Assembly (NCBI GenBank): GCA_963698405.1
Contig: CAVOQT010000009.1
Span: 24,628-88,627, forward strand
Source: SHZI01 sp963698405
GTDB lineage: Bacteria; Pseudomonadota; Gammaproteobacteria; Steroidobacterales; GCA-2729495
Length of the DNA stretch: 64,000 nt
Direction: 5' to 3'
The translations under genes and the position numbers were made by a program. Shown here piece by piece: positions 18,648 to 27,457 of the stretch. The notes beneath the pieces are model-generated. The model had not been told where the DNA came from. It searched no databases and worked only from the letters and a program-made list of their open reading frames with translations. The number at the start of each line of letters is the position of its first letter. The stretch's first letter is position 1.

Positions 18648-20034
18648 TCACCCGGCGGTACGCCTCGCCGCTGAGCGCAGCGACCGTTGGTCGCGCAGAC
18701 TGGCATGGCAGCGCAGCTGTGCACACGAACCCCGCGTGATCGTTGAGGGCAAGCTTGCCCGGGTCGCCGGCCTGACACTTGAAGCGGTAGGCTGCGAGGC
18801 CGCACTGGGTGCCCGCTGCCAGATCGAGGGCAACGGCGGCAATTCGGTTGAAGCAGAAGTGGTCGGCTTTTCCGGTGATCGCCTGTTCCTGATGCCGACC
18901 ACCACGATGGCCGGAATCATGCCGAACGCCAGGGTGATTCCGCGTCATACGGTCGCACAGGTCGGCGTGGGCGATGCCCTGCTCGGCCGCGTCATCGATG
19001 GTGCCGGCAATCCGCTCGACGGGCGCGGCCCGCTGCAGTACACAGGACACACCCGGCTCGAAGCCGACCCGGTCAATCCGCTGGCACGGCAACCCATTCA
19101 TCAGCCGCTGGACGTCGGTGTACGCTCCATCAACGCCCTGTTCAGCGTCGGCCGCGGCCAGCGACTCGGCCTGTTTGCCGGCAGCGGTGTGGGCAAGAGC
19201 ACTTTGCTCGGCATGATGACGCGCTTCACGCGTGCCGATGTGATCGTCGTCGGGCTGATCGGCGAACGCGGTCGTGAGGTCAAGGAATTCGTCGAAGACA
19301 ATCTCGGCGCAGCGGGTTTGGCCCGTTCGGTGGTCGTTGCAACGCCGGCTGACTGCTCGCCGCTGCTCCGCCTGCACGGCGCGTGGCGGGCAACTGCCAT
19401 TGCTGAACACTTTCGCGCGCGTGGCTTGCATGTACTGCTGCTGATGGACTCGCTGACCCGCTTTGCCCAGGCCCAGCGCGAGATCGGACTCGCCATCGGT
19501 GAGCCACCCGCCACCAAGGGCTATCCGCCCTCGGTCTTCGGTCGCCTGCCACAACTGGTGGAACGGGCCGGAACCGGCGCCGAAGGCAGCGGTTCAATCA
19601 CCGCCTTCTACACCGTACTCGCCGAAGGCGATGACGAGAACGATCCGATCGTGGATGCATCACGCGCGATTCTCGACGGACATATCATGCTGTCGCGGGA
19701 CATGGCCGAAAGCGGCATCTACCCGCCGATCAACATCGAGTCATCGATCAGCCGCTCGATGACCCGCATCACCTCGCCACAACATCTCGGTGCTGCGCAG
19801 AAATTTCGCGAAATCGTTGCCTGCTATATGCGTAACCGGGATCTGATTACCGTCGGCGCCTATCGTGCCGGTGCAGACCCGCAACTCGACCGTGCCGTCA
19901 GGCTGTGGCCACGCATCGAGGCCTTTCTGCGCCAGTCCACCCAGGCCTCAGTCAGCTTCGAGGAAAGCATCGCGCAGCTGGAAACGCTGCTGCACAGTGA
20001 TCCCACTGACGCAGCCAGTCGTGTACACGGCTGA
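18631..20034 (+). CDS. fliI: Flagellar export ATPase FliI
   Basis: FliI is the hexameric ATPase of flagellar type III export. Walker A is GLFAGSGVGKSTLLGM, Walker B LHVLLLMDSLTRFA, and the family motif GLIGERGREVKEFVE is present. The signature SRDMAESGIYPPINIESSIS follows. I start at the GTG 18631, where GGAGG is 6 bases upstream. The ATG at 18637 is possible. It overlaps fliH by 17 bp. Length is about 467 residues. Confidence 0.95.
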   Translation: MPMLANHPAVRLAAERSDRWSRRLAWQRSCAHEPRVIVEGKLARVAGLTLEAVGCEAALGARCQIEGNGGNSVEAEVVGFSGDRLFLMPTTTMAGIMPNARVIPRHTVAQVGVGDALLGRVIDGAGNPLDGRGPLQYTGHTRLEADPVNPLARQPIHQPLDVGVRSINALFSVGRGQRLGLFAGSGVGKSTLLGMMTRFTRADVIVVGLIGERGREVKEFVEDNLGAAGLARSVVVATPADCSPLLRLHGAWRATAIAEHFRARGLHVLLLMDSLTRFAQAQREIGLAIGEPPATKGYPPSVFGRLPQLVERAGTGAEGSGSITAFYTVLAEGDDENDPIVDASRAILDGHIMLSRDMAESGIYPPINIESSISRSMTRITSPQHLGAAQKFREIVACYMRNRDLITVGAYRAGADPQLDRAVRLWPRIEAFLRQSTQASVSFEESIAQLETLLHSDPTDAASRVHG

Positions 20035-20056
20035 AATATCCTGAGGGTCCACCCGG

Positions 20057-20485
20057 ATGGCCAGACGCAACCGCATGCAGGTGCTGCAAAAACTCGCTGA
20101 GCACACCGAGGCGGAGGCCTCACGGCGTCTCGCCGAACGACTCAAGCTGCTCAATGCCGAGGAGCGCCGTCTGGAACAGATCCGGAACTATCTGGCCGAC
20201 TACTCAGGCAATAGCCAGCCCAATCCGCCCGCCATGACGATCAGCGCATTGCGCAGCAATCGTGGTTTCATGGAACGACTGCGTAATGCAGCAGATGAGC
20301 AGCGCGGCAATGTCGAGACACAGCGACATCAGGCCGAACAACATGCAGCCCAATGGCGCGCTGCACGGGCCCGCAGTCTGGCGCTCGAACGTCTGGGCGA
20401 CCGGATTGAACAACGCGAACAGCAACGGCAGGACCGCCTCGAACAACTACGGCTCGATGAGATCGCCAATCAGGGCAAAACGTGA
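20057..20485 (+). CDS. fliJ: Flagellar export chaperone FliJ
   Basis: FliJ is the coiled-coil rotor stalk of the FliI ATPase. The 142-residue, highly charged, almost fully helical product (LQKLAEHTEAEASRRLAERL, then LERLGDRIEQREQQRQDRLE) fits FliJ in size, composition and position right after fliI. Confidence 0.88.
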   Translation: MARRNRMQVLQKLAEHTEAEASRRLAERLKLLNAEERRLEQIRNYLADYSGNSQPNPPAMTISALRSNRGFMERLRNAADEQRGNVETQRHQAEQHAAQWRAARARSLALERLGDRIEQREQQRQDRLEQLRLDEIANQGKT

Positions 20486-20502
20486 ACCCGCTTCGATCGA
20501 GC

Positions 20503-20517
20503 TGGCACGGAGATTGC
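20503..20517 (+). promoter_or_regulatory. Sigma-54 promoter of fliK
   Basis: TGGCACGGAGATTGC followed by TTT is an exact match to the extended -24/-12 consensus. It lies 39 bp before the fliK start and 18 bp after the fliJ stop. Confidence 0.9.
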
Positions 20518-20555
20518 TTTAATCACTCAGACAACATGAAAAACACATATCAGCA

Positions 20556-21884
20556 GTGAGTGACCTGAGTCTCATTACGGCTCCTCCGGCAGACGCGCAG
20601 GCGTTCGCGGCAAGTGCGCTGCGTCCACTGCCTGCGGCGCACGGAACGAGCTCAATTGCCCCGGCCCGGCCCGGCAACCCGGCAGCACCTGATACAGCTG
20701 GCGACAGCAGTGCAGAGCCTTTTGCCGCATTAATGATGGGGTTTCTGCAGAGCGCGCAGCCCGCCACAACGATAGAATCAGCCTTCGCTGCAACAGCCGA
20801 CACAGCCGCTGGCGAAGAACTGTTCAGTCCAGATTCGGGCCCGGATGGCAGCGCAGTGCAAACGACAGCAGGACCTGGCCTACCGTCACCTGCAACAACG
20901 CATACCAGCTTCATCAGCGGCACGAGTCTGCCGACTGGCGGCAACAGTTTGCCGCCGGATATGCCGGAACTGTCTGCCGGCTCAACCGTTACTGCACACC
21001 CGGACGCCGAAGCTGGTGCGCGCGATACGCTGGCTGCCACCCGGATTTCACTGGCCGATATCGAAAGCAGCCGTGAGCTGAACATGACGGCGATGCCACG
21101 CCCGGCACCGACGGATATAGAGAACTACACCAGGCGCTTTACAGTCGCCGCAGCTGCTCCAGGCTTGTCAGTCACCAGTTCTGCAACTGACAGTACATCC
21201 GATCTGCTGCCCGGCGCCGAAGCCGGCGGCAGTCTGCTGCAACCGGCCGGGCTGACCGCCAGCGACCTGTCCCGCCTGGTGCAGAACCTGTCACAGGCCG
21301 GGGGCCGCGAGCCGTTTTCCGCCGCATTCAGCACTGAAGGCACAGGCATGAGTACCCTGTTCAGCGAAACCAGCCCGACCGCAGGCGGTGCGAAGAGTGC
21401 CGACAGCGGTCTCAGCAGTATGGTGCGCGGTGGACTGAGCGGGTTTCCGCCACTACAGCCGCTCGGCTCACCACAGGCATGGACCGCCGGGCTGGGCGAC
21501 CGCTTGCTGACACTTGCAGGCCCGGGCACGCACTCGGCACGCCTGAGGCTGCATCCCGAGAGCCTCGGCACCCTGGACATCGAAATCAAGGTTGCCGATA
21601 ACACCGCTCAGGTGTGGTTCGGCGCACAGCACAGCCAGACTCGCGAAGCCATCGAAGCCTCACTGCCACAATTACGCGAGATGTTTGCCGAACAGGGCAT
21701 TCGACTGACGCAGGCCCAGGTGGATTCCGGTGCCGATCAACGTGCGCCCGATCAGCAGTCGGCATTCAACGAGCCGGACCATGACCGGAATGCATGGCGC
21801 AGACCATCCGTCAGCGCCAGCCTGTCTGATGCACTGGCACCCACCCGCCAAGCCACACATCGCCTGCTCGACGCCTGGGCCTGA
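20556..21884 (+). CDS. fliK: Flagellar hook-length control protein FliK
   Basis: FliK measures hook length and switches export specificity through FlhB. The 442-residue protein starts at a GTG. It has a long Ala/Ser/Thr/Pro-rich low-complexity ruler (about 1-300). The conserved C-terminal hook-length domain follows: ARLRLHPESLGTLDIEIKVA, then AQVWFGAQHSQTREAIEASL and QLREMFAEQGIRL. Only the last 100 residues are conserved, as is usual for FliK. Confidence 0.9.
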   Translation: MSDLSLITAPPADAQAFAASALRPLPAAHGTSSIAPARPGNPAAPDTAGDSSAEPFAALMMGFLQSAQPATTIESAFAATADTAAGEELFSPDSGPDGSAVQTTAGPGLPSPATTHTSFISGTSLPTGGNSLPPDMPELSAGSTVTAHPDAEAGARDTLAATRISLADIESSRELNMTAMPRPAPTDIENYTRRFTVAAAAPGLSVTSSATDSTSDLLPGAEAGGSLLQPAGLTASDLSRLVQNLSQAGGREPFSAAFSTEGTGMSTLFSETSPTAGGAKSADSGLSSMVRGGLSGFPPLQPLGSPQAWTAGLGDRLLTLAGPGTHSARLRLHPESLGTLDIEIKVADNTAQVWFGAQHSQTREAIEASLPQLREMFAEQGIRLTQAQVDSGADQRAPDQQSAFNEPDHDRNAWRRPSVSASLSDALAPTRQATHRLLDAWA

Positions 21885-22007
21885 GCCCGGCAGTGCCAAA
21901 CGCTTGACGAGCGCACAACGCTTCCGTCAAGACATTGACGCTCCAGACGGGCCACCGACTTCAGCTAATACACTGTTTAATAAAGACTTATAACGAGCCT
22001 CTGCTGC

Positions 22008-22022
22008 TGGCACGGGTCTTGC
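22008..22022 (+). promoter_or_regulatory. Sigma-54 promoter of the fliL-flhB operon
   Basis: TGGCACGGGTCTTGC followed by TTTG is a consensus -24/-12 element with correct phasing, 37 bp before fliL. It probably drives fliL-M-N-O-P-Q-R-flhB. An A/T-rich tract (21965-21992) lies just upstream and could hold enhancer contacts. Confidence 0.9.
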
Positions 22023-22058
22023 TTTGAGGTATCCGGGACTTATTACGGAACCGCACTC

Positions 22059-22616
22059 ATGGCAACTGAAGAAACCCAGGCAGACCCTGCCGTCGAACCC
22101 ATCGCACCCGCAAAGAGCAACAGCGGTCTGGTCAAGGCCATTGGCATCGGCGTTGGTCTGTTCCTGATGATGTTGATCACGCAGCTGGCCGCACCGATCC
22201 TCGGTTGCAAAATGCTGAACTCGATGACACCTAACTGCCCTGCTCCCGAGGTTGTCGTCGACAAAGAGGGCAAAGCCAAGGAAAAAATCAACAAAGCCCC
22301 ACCGAAATATCTGGCCTTTGACCCACCGCTGGTTGCCAGTCTGGAGGACAAGGGTTCGATCCGTTTCCTGCAGGTCACCATAGAACTGATGGCCCGCGAT
22401 GAAAAAATCATCACCAACATCGAAACCCATATGCCAGTGATCCGCAACAACCTGCTGATGCTGCTCGGCGGTCAGACAGTCAGCTCACTTACCAATCGCG
22501 AGGAAAAGGAAAAGCTGCGCAAGCAGGCGCTGGCTGAAGTGCAGAAGATCATGAAGGCCAATACCGGAGAAACCGGTGTTGAGGATCTCTACTTCACGAG
22601 CTTTGTCGTTCAGTAA
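22059..22616 (+). CDS. fliL: Flagellar basal-body-associated protein FliL
   Basis: FliL is a single-pass membrane protein surrounding the stators. The 185-residue product has a short cytoplasmic N-terminus and one membrane segment (GIGVGLFLMMLITQLAAPIL, about residues 29-48). The periplasmic stomatin-like domain includes RFLQVTIELMARDEKIITNI and VIRNNLLMLLGGQTVSSL. An unusual feature is the two Cys residues just after the membrane span. Confidence 0.93.
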   Translation: MATEETQADPAVEPIAPAKSNSGLVKAIGIGVGLFLMMLITQLAAPILGCKMLNSMTPNCPAPEVVVDKEGKAKEKINKAPPKYLAFDPPLVASLEDKGSIRFLQVTIELMARDEKIITNIETHMPVIRNNLLMLLGGQTVSSLTNREEKEKLRKQALAEVQKIMKANTGETGVEDLYFTSFVVQ

Positions 22617-22634
22617 CCGGTTCCCAGCTCGCAG

Positions 22635-23621
22635 ATGAACACCAAAGAAATCATTTCAGAAGACGAAGCCCAGGCCCTGCGCGAAGGTGCGGGCAACGTC
22701 GATCCGCAGGGGCCTGTGCCTGATGGCCATGTACTGGATCTGCATGCCGACCACTGGGAACGCATCGTTGCCGACCGTGCACCGGCACTCGATGCGATTT
22801 CCGAGCAACTGGGCGGCCTGCTGAAGATCACGGCACGCCGGTTCTTCCGCCGCCCCGTCGATATCACACCGCGCGGCTGGCGCGAAGAGCGCTGGGGCGC
22901 CTATGCCCGGCGGCTGCCAGTGCCTACCAGTCTCAACGTACTGGAAATACGCACGCAGAAACTCAAGGGCATGATCACGCTGGACGCTGACTTCGTCTTC
23001 ACGCTGACCGATATCTTCTTCGGCGGCGATGGCAAGAGCACACGCGCCGACGGTACACCGGACTTCACCCCGATGGAGATCCGCCTGGTACGCAAGTTTG
23101 TCACCGCCATCATCAAGGACATGCAAGCGGCCTGGAAGCCCTATCTTGCAGTGGATATCCAGCTTGGCAATTCCGAGATCAGCCCGGTGTTTGCGGCAAT
23201 CGCGCCGAACTCGGAATCGGTCTGCATTACCGGATTTGAACTCATGCTGGGCGGTCAGGAACTGAAGTTCGATCTCATTCTGCCGCAGGTCTTCATCGAC
23301 CCCCTGCGCAAACTGCGCAACCCCGGGCAGCCAAATCAGGGCGAGGCAGACTCGCAACGCTGGGAAGCCCGGCTCAAGACCGATGTACAGGATGCGGCGG
23401 TTTCGCTGCGCGCTGTGCTCAATGGAACCCAGGTGGTGCTGCGCGACATCAGTCAGGCGCAACCCGGCGACATCATCGCCATCGATGCGCCTACAACCGT
23501 AACGCTTTATGCCGGTGACAACGCACTGCTTGAAGGCACCCTGGGTGCCTGCCAGGGACGCCATGCCGTGCGTATCACCAAGCCAGCCAATCGCATCGCA
23601 GTAGGAGAGAAATATGGATGA
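22635..23621 (+). CDS. fliM: Flagellar motor switch protein FliM
   Basis: FliM is the middle C-ring protein that binds CheY-P. The 328-residue product has central CheC-like repeats (LNVLEIRTQKLKGMITLDAD and FTPMEIRLVRKFVTAIIKDM) and a C-terminal SpoA domain (TDVQDAAVSLRAVLNGTQVV). The N-terminal CheY-binding motif (LSQxEIDALL) is degenerate here, reading IISEDEAQAL. It overlaps fliN by 8 bp. Confidence 0.94.
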   Translation: MNTKEIISEDEAQALREGAGNVDPQGPVPDGHVLDLHADHWERIVADRAPALDAISEQLGGLLKITARRFFRRPVDITPRGWREERWGAYARRLPVPTSLNVLEIRTQKLKGMITLDADFVFTLTDIFFGGDGKSTRADGTPDFTPMEIRLVRKFVTAIIKDMQAAWKPYLAVDIQLGNSEISPVFAAIAPNSESVCITGFELMLGGQELKFDLILPQVFIDPLRKLRNPGQPNQGEADSQRWEARLKTDVQDAAVSLRAVLNGTQVVLRDISQAQPGDIIAIDAPTTVTLYAGDNALLEGTLGACQGRHAVRITKPANRIAVGEKYG

Positions 23622-23991
23622 GGCGAAAACATCTGACAGCGCCGTTGCCGCACCGGCAACGCCACAGCCCTTTCAGGCCCCGGCACTGGACGGATCGGCG
23701 GCTGCCGCAACCGGAGCGGGCAATGATGTGCGCCCGAATATCGATGTGATTCTCGATGTTCCGGTCACCCTGTCGCTGGAGGTCGGACGCGCGCAGATGA
23801 GCGTCGGCCGTCTGCTGCGGCTTTCACAGGGCTCGGTCGTCGAACTGGACCGCAGCGCTGGTGAACCACTTGACGTTCTGGTCAACGGCACCCTTGTGGC
23901 GCATGGCGAGATCGTGATCGTCAACGACAAATTCGGCATCCGTCTGACCGATGTGGTGCCACCCGGAAAACGGGTCGGAACATCCGGCTGA
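23614..23991 (+). CDS. fliN: Flagellar motor switch protein FliN
   Basis: FliN completes the C ring and docks FliH. The 125-residue protein has a variable N-terminus and a SpoA domain: NIDVILDVPVTLSLEVGRAQ, then LLRLSQGSVVELDRSAGEPL and VNGTLVAHGEIVIVNDKFGI. These blocks are the FliN signature. Confidence 0.96.
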   Translation: MDEAKTSDSAVAAPATPQPFQAPALDGSAAAATGAGNDVRPNIDVILDVPVTLSLEVGRAQMSVGRLLRLSQGSVVELDRSAGEPLDVLVNGTLVAHGEIVIVNDKFGIRLTDVVPPGKRVGTSG

Positions 23992-24000
23992 GCATCACCA

Positions 24001-24426
24001 ATGCAGACCCTGAACAAATCTCGCCAGACGATCAGCACACTGTTGTGCCTCATCGCCTGCAGTTGCCTGTCGGCAATGCCGGCCCTGGCCGACACGCCGG
24101 CCACCGGCGTGGCTACCGGTGGCCTCGCCGCAGGCGATATCGCCTCTGCAACGCTGCGCATGGTGGCCGGACTGGCGATAGTCCTCGCCCTGCTCGGCGC
24201 AACTGCCTGGGTATCGCGTCGCTTTCGCACCGGCAGCGGTGCGCGCAGCGGCCTCATCGAAATCATCACCGGTCTGTCGCTTGGCAACCGTGAGCGCGTG
24301 GTACTGCTGAAGGTTGGCGGTGATCAGGTGCTGATTGGCATCAGTCCCTCCGGCTTGCGCACGCTGCATGTCATCGGCCAGGCACCAAACGAACAATTCT
24401 CCAACTTCATGGAAAACAAGTCATGA
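24001..24426 (+). CDS. fliO: Flagellar biosynthetic protein FliO
   Basis: FliO helps assemble the FliP ring of the export gate. The 141-residue protein has an N-terminal signal-like segment (about 10-30, ending PALA). A membrane helix (LRMVAGLAIVLALLGATAWV) follows, then a cytoplasmic domain with LSLGNRERVVLLKVGGDQVL, a conserved FliO block. It overlaps fliP by 4 bp. Confidence 0.9.
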   Translation: MQTLNKSRQTISTLLCLIACSCLSAMPALADTPATGVATGGLAAGDIASATLRMVAGLAIVLALLGATAWVSRRFRTGSGARSGLIEIITGLSLGNRERVVLLKVGGDQVLIGISPSGLRTLHVIGQAPNEQFSNFMENKS

Positions 24427-25190
24427 GCCCCGCCACGCCGGTCACCGCACAGCGTGCGGTATTGCTCGCCGCACTGCTGCTGGTTCCTGTGCTCGCCATC
24501 TCGGCGCCAGTGATTCCGGCACTCTCGCTGATCGACAGCAGCGATGGTGGCAAGACCTGGTCGGTCAGCATCCAGATCCTGATGATGATGACAGCGCTGA
24601 CGCTGCTGCCTTCCCTGCTGCTCGCCGCCACATCATTCACCCGCATCGTGATCGTGCTGGCCATCCTGCGCCAGGCACTCGGCATGCCGCAGACGCCGCC
24701 CAACCAGATTCTGGTCGGACTGGCGCTGTTCCTGACCTATTTCGTGATGGCTCCGGTCATCGACCGCATCAACGAAGACGCACTGCAGCCCTACATGGCC
24801 GGCACGCTGGAAATGAGTGCAGCGGCCGACAAGGCCCAGGCACCGCTGCGCGAATTCATGCTCAGTCAGACCCGTGAACCGGACCTGCAGCTGTTTGCCG
24901 GACTGTCCGGGCGCGAAGGCTTTGCGAGTCCGGCCGAGGTCCCGCTGTCGGTACTGCTGCCGAGCTTCATGACCAGCGAACTCAAGACCGCATTCCAGAT
25001 CGGCTTTCTGACCTTCATTCCGTTTCTGATCATCGATCTGGTCGTATCGAGCGTGCTGATGTCGATGGGCATGATGATGCTCTCACCGATGCTCATCTCG
25101 CTGCCTTTCAAAATCATGCTGTTCGTCCTGGTGGACGGCTGGGCGCTCATCATCGGCACCCTCGCCAGCAGCTTTGCACCACACGTTTGA
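24423..25190 (+). CDS. fliP: Flagellar export gate protein FliP
   Basis: FliP is the core of the export channel. The 255-residue protein has a cleavable signal peptide and four membrane spans. Hallmark blocks are LLAATSFTRIVIVLAILRQA, LGMPQTPPNQILVGLALFLT, and near the end SVLMSMGMMMLSPMLISLPF and MLFVLVDGWALI. Confidence 0.97.
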   Translation: MSPATPVTAQRAVLLAALLLVPVLAISAPVIPALSLIDSSDGGKTWSVSIQILMMMTALTLLPSLLLAATSFTRIVIVLAILRQALGMPQTPPNQILVGLALFLTYFVMAPVIDRINEDALQPYMAGTLEMSAAADKAQAPLREFMLSQTREPDLQLFAGLSGREGFASPAEVPLSVLLPSFMTSELKTAFQIGFLTFIPFLIIDLVVSSVLMSMGMMMLSPMLISLPFKIMLFVLVDGWALIIGTLASSFAPHV

Positions 25191-25201
25191 GGTTTACCGG
25201 A

Positions 25202-25471
25202 ATGACGCCAGAAACCGTACTGACTATCGCCAGAGAGTCATTGACCGTGACCACCCTGCTGGCGGCACCGCTGCTGCTGGTGACGCTGGTCACCGGTGTG
25301 ATGGTCGGCATCCTGCAGGCCGCCACACAGATCAATGAAATGACCCTGTCATTCATTCCGAAGCTGCTGGCATTGATGCTGACACTGCTGATCGTCGGTC
25401 CGTGGATGCTGCAGCTGATCACCAGCTACACGCGAACCCTGTTCACCAGCATCCCGTCCATGCTTGGCTGA
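25202..25471 (+). CDS. fliQ: Flagellar export gate protein FliQ
   Basis: FliQ has 89 residues and two membrane helices, as in the family. Signature blocks are LVTGVMVGILQAATQINEMT and LSFIPKLLALMLTLLIVGPW. The ATG at 25202 gives the standard start MTPETVLTIARE. It lies 11 bp after fliP and 11 bp before fliR. Confidence 0.96.
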   Translation: MTPETVLTIARESLTVTTLLAAPLLLVTLVTGVMVGILQAATQINEMTLSFIPKLLALMLTLLIVGPWMLQLITSYTRTLFTSIPSMLG

Positions 25472-25482
25472 GATCGGCCAGC

Positions 25483-26250
25483 ATGTTCACCACCATACAA
25501 ATTGCCGACACCCTGCTCGGTGTGCTGTGGACCGTCATGCGGGTCGGTGGCGTGGTGATGCTCGCACCCCTGCTCGGCGCCATGTATGTACCGCGCCGTA
25601 TCCGCCTGGCCATGGCGCTCGTACTGGCCATGACCATGCTGCCGATAGCCGGAGCCATGCCGGCCATCCAGCCGCTGAGCCCGAACGGGATAATTGCAAT
25701 CACCCAGGAACTGATCGTCGGTCTGGCAATCGGCTTCGTGCTGCGCCTGGCTACCGAGGCTGCACTGCTCGCCGGCCAGCTGATCTCCACCGGCATGGGG
25801 CTGTCCTTCGCCACGGTGGTCGACCCGCAGAACGGCGGCATGCCGCTGCTCGGTCGCTTCTACATCGTGGTGTCCTCGCTGGTACTGCTGGCGACCAATG
25901 CTCACCTCTCGCTGATCGCCCTGCTGGCGCAGAGTTTCCAGGTCGTGCCGATCGGCTCCGGCGGCCTGGGACCGACCGATGCGCGTCTGATCGTGGAATT
26001 CGCCGGCCTGATGTTTGCCGGTGCGATTCAGCTGGCCCTGCCGTCGGTAGTCGCCATCCTGATGGTCAATGTGGCTTTCGGCGTGATCAGCCGTGCCGCT
26101 CCCACGCTCAACCTGTTTGCGGTGGGCTTCCCGATCACGATCCTGCTCGGCCTCGCCATCCTGGTCATGTCACTGCAGACCCAGGGACCAGTCTGGCTGG
26201 AACACATGACTGAAGGCTTCACGCTGCTGACCGGCATGCTGGGGAGCTGA
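25483..26250 (+). CDS. fliR: Flagellar export gate protein FliR
   Basis: FliR has 255 residues and about six membrane segments. Family blocks are MRVGGVVMLAPLLGAMYVPR, EAALLAGQLISTGMGLSFAT and NVAFGVISRAAPTLNLFAVG. The ATG at 25483 gives the usual FliR start. Upstream in-frame sequence overlaps fliQ and has no homology. Confidence 0.96.
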   Translation: MFTTIQIADTLLGVLWTVMRVGGVVMLAPLLGAMYVPRRIRLAMALVLAMTMLPIAGAMPAIQPLSPNGIIAITQELIVGLAIGFVLRLATEAALLAGQLISTGMGLSFATVVDPQNGGMPLLGRFYIVVSSLVLLATNAHLSLIALLAQSFQVVPIGSGGLGPTDARLIVEFAGLMFAGAIQLALPSVVAILMVNVAFGVISRAAPTLNLFAVGFPITILLGLAILVMSLQTQGPVWLEHMTEGFTLLTGMLGS

Positions 26251-26255
26251 GCACT

Positions 26256-27419
26256 GTGGCCGACGATAACCAGACACCGCAGGAAGACCGCACCGAACAA
26301 GCCACATCGAAACGCCTGGACGATGCGCGGCGCAAGGGCCAGATCCCGCGCTCGCGCGAACTGAACATGGCGGTGGTGCTGGTTACCGCCTGCATAGCGC
26401 TCTACTCGGACCAGACCGGCATCGCCGCCAGCGCCCGTGAACTCATGACCAATGCGCTGCGCTTCGACCGCACGGCACTTGCCGATCCTGGCTACATGAC
26501 TACCGCTCTGACTGATGCAGTATTCACCGCACTGCGCATGTGCTCACCATTGTTCGCTGCGCTGGCTGCCGCCGCAGTGCTCGGCGCGGTGGCCATCGGC
26601 GGCTTCGTATTCAGCACCGAGCCAGTTTCCTTCAAGCTTGAGCGCCTGAACCCGATCGCCGGAATCGGCCGGATGTTCAGCGCAAACAGCCTGGTGGAGG
26701 TGCTCAAGGCGCTGGCCAAGGCCGCAGTCATTATCGGTTTTATCGTCGCACTGCTGATGAGCAGCACAGACTCTCTGCTGGGGCTTAGCGGCCGGCCGAT
26801 CAATTCAGCGATGGCCGAAGCGACATGGTTATCACTGCTCGCACTCGCGGTATCCAGCGCCGCACTCCTGCTGATCGCTGCAGTCGATGCACCATGGCAA
26901 CTGTGGAGCCATGCACAGCGGATGAAAATGACCCGCAAGGAGATCGAGGATGAAGCCAAGGAATCTGATGGCCGCCCTGAAGTTCGCAGCCGCATTCGCG
27001 CGCTGCAACAGGAAACGGCACGTCGGCGCATGCTGGCCGACGTCGCAAAGGCCGATGTGGTCATTACCAACCCGACCCACTTTGCCGTTGCCCTGCGCTA
27101 TGACGACCAGCGCATGCGTGCCCCTGTCGTACTCGCCAAGGGAGCTGACCTGACCGCTGCACGAATCCGTGAGGTCGCAACCGGACACAAGGTGGCTCTG
27201 TTCGAGTCACCGCTGCTGGCGCGTGCCCTGTACTGGAGCACCGATATCGGCCAGGAAATTCCGGCCCCGCTGTATCTCGCGGTGGCCCAGGTGTTGACCT
27301 ATGTCTACCGCCTGCGCAACGCACACACGCTCGGCGGCGCCTGGCCGGAGAAGCCGGTGCTTGACGTCGATCCGCAACTGGCCAGCGGCCCACAGCAGCG
27401 ACGACGCCGGCGTCGATAG
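26256..27419 (+). CDS. flhB: Flagellar export switch protein FlhB
   Basis: FlhB gates export specificity and is self-cleaved. It has 387 residues from a GTG start. The N-terminal EDRTEQATSKRLDDARRKGQ block, four membrane spans, the cytoplasmic linker with KMTRKEIEDEAKESDGRPEV, and the autocleavage motif in VITNPTHFAVAL (Asn-Pro-Thr-His) are all present. The C-terminal tail is basic. It ends the fliL operon. Confidence 0.97.
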   Translation: MADDNQTPQEDRTEQATSKRLDDARRKGQIPRSRELNMAVVLVTACIALYSDQTGIAASARELMTNALRFDRTALADPGYMTTALTDAVFTALRMCSPLFAALAAAAVLGAVAIGGFVFSTEPVSFKLERLNPIAGIGRMFSANSLVEVLKALAKAAVIIGFIVALLMSSTDSLLGLSGRPINSAMAEATWLSLLALAVSSAALLLIAAVDAPWQLWSHAQRMKMTRKEIEDEAKESDGRPEVRSRIRALQQETARRRMLADVAKADVVITNPTHFAVALRYDDQRMRAPVVLAKGADLTAARIREVATGHKVALFESPLLARALYWSTDIGQEIPAPLYLAVAQVLTYVYRLRNAHTLGGAWPEKPVLDVDPQLASGPQQRRRRRR

Positions 27420-27457
27420 ACGATAACTACTTAACACTTCCACAGCGGAATATTTAG

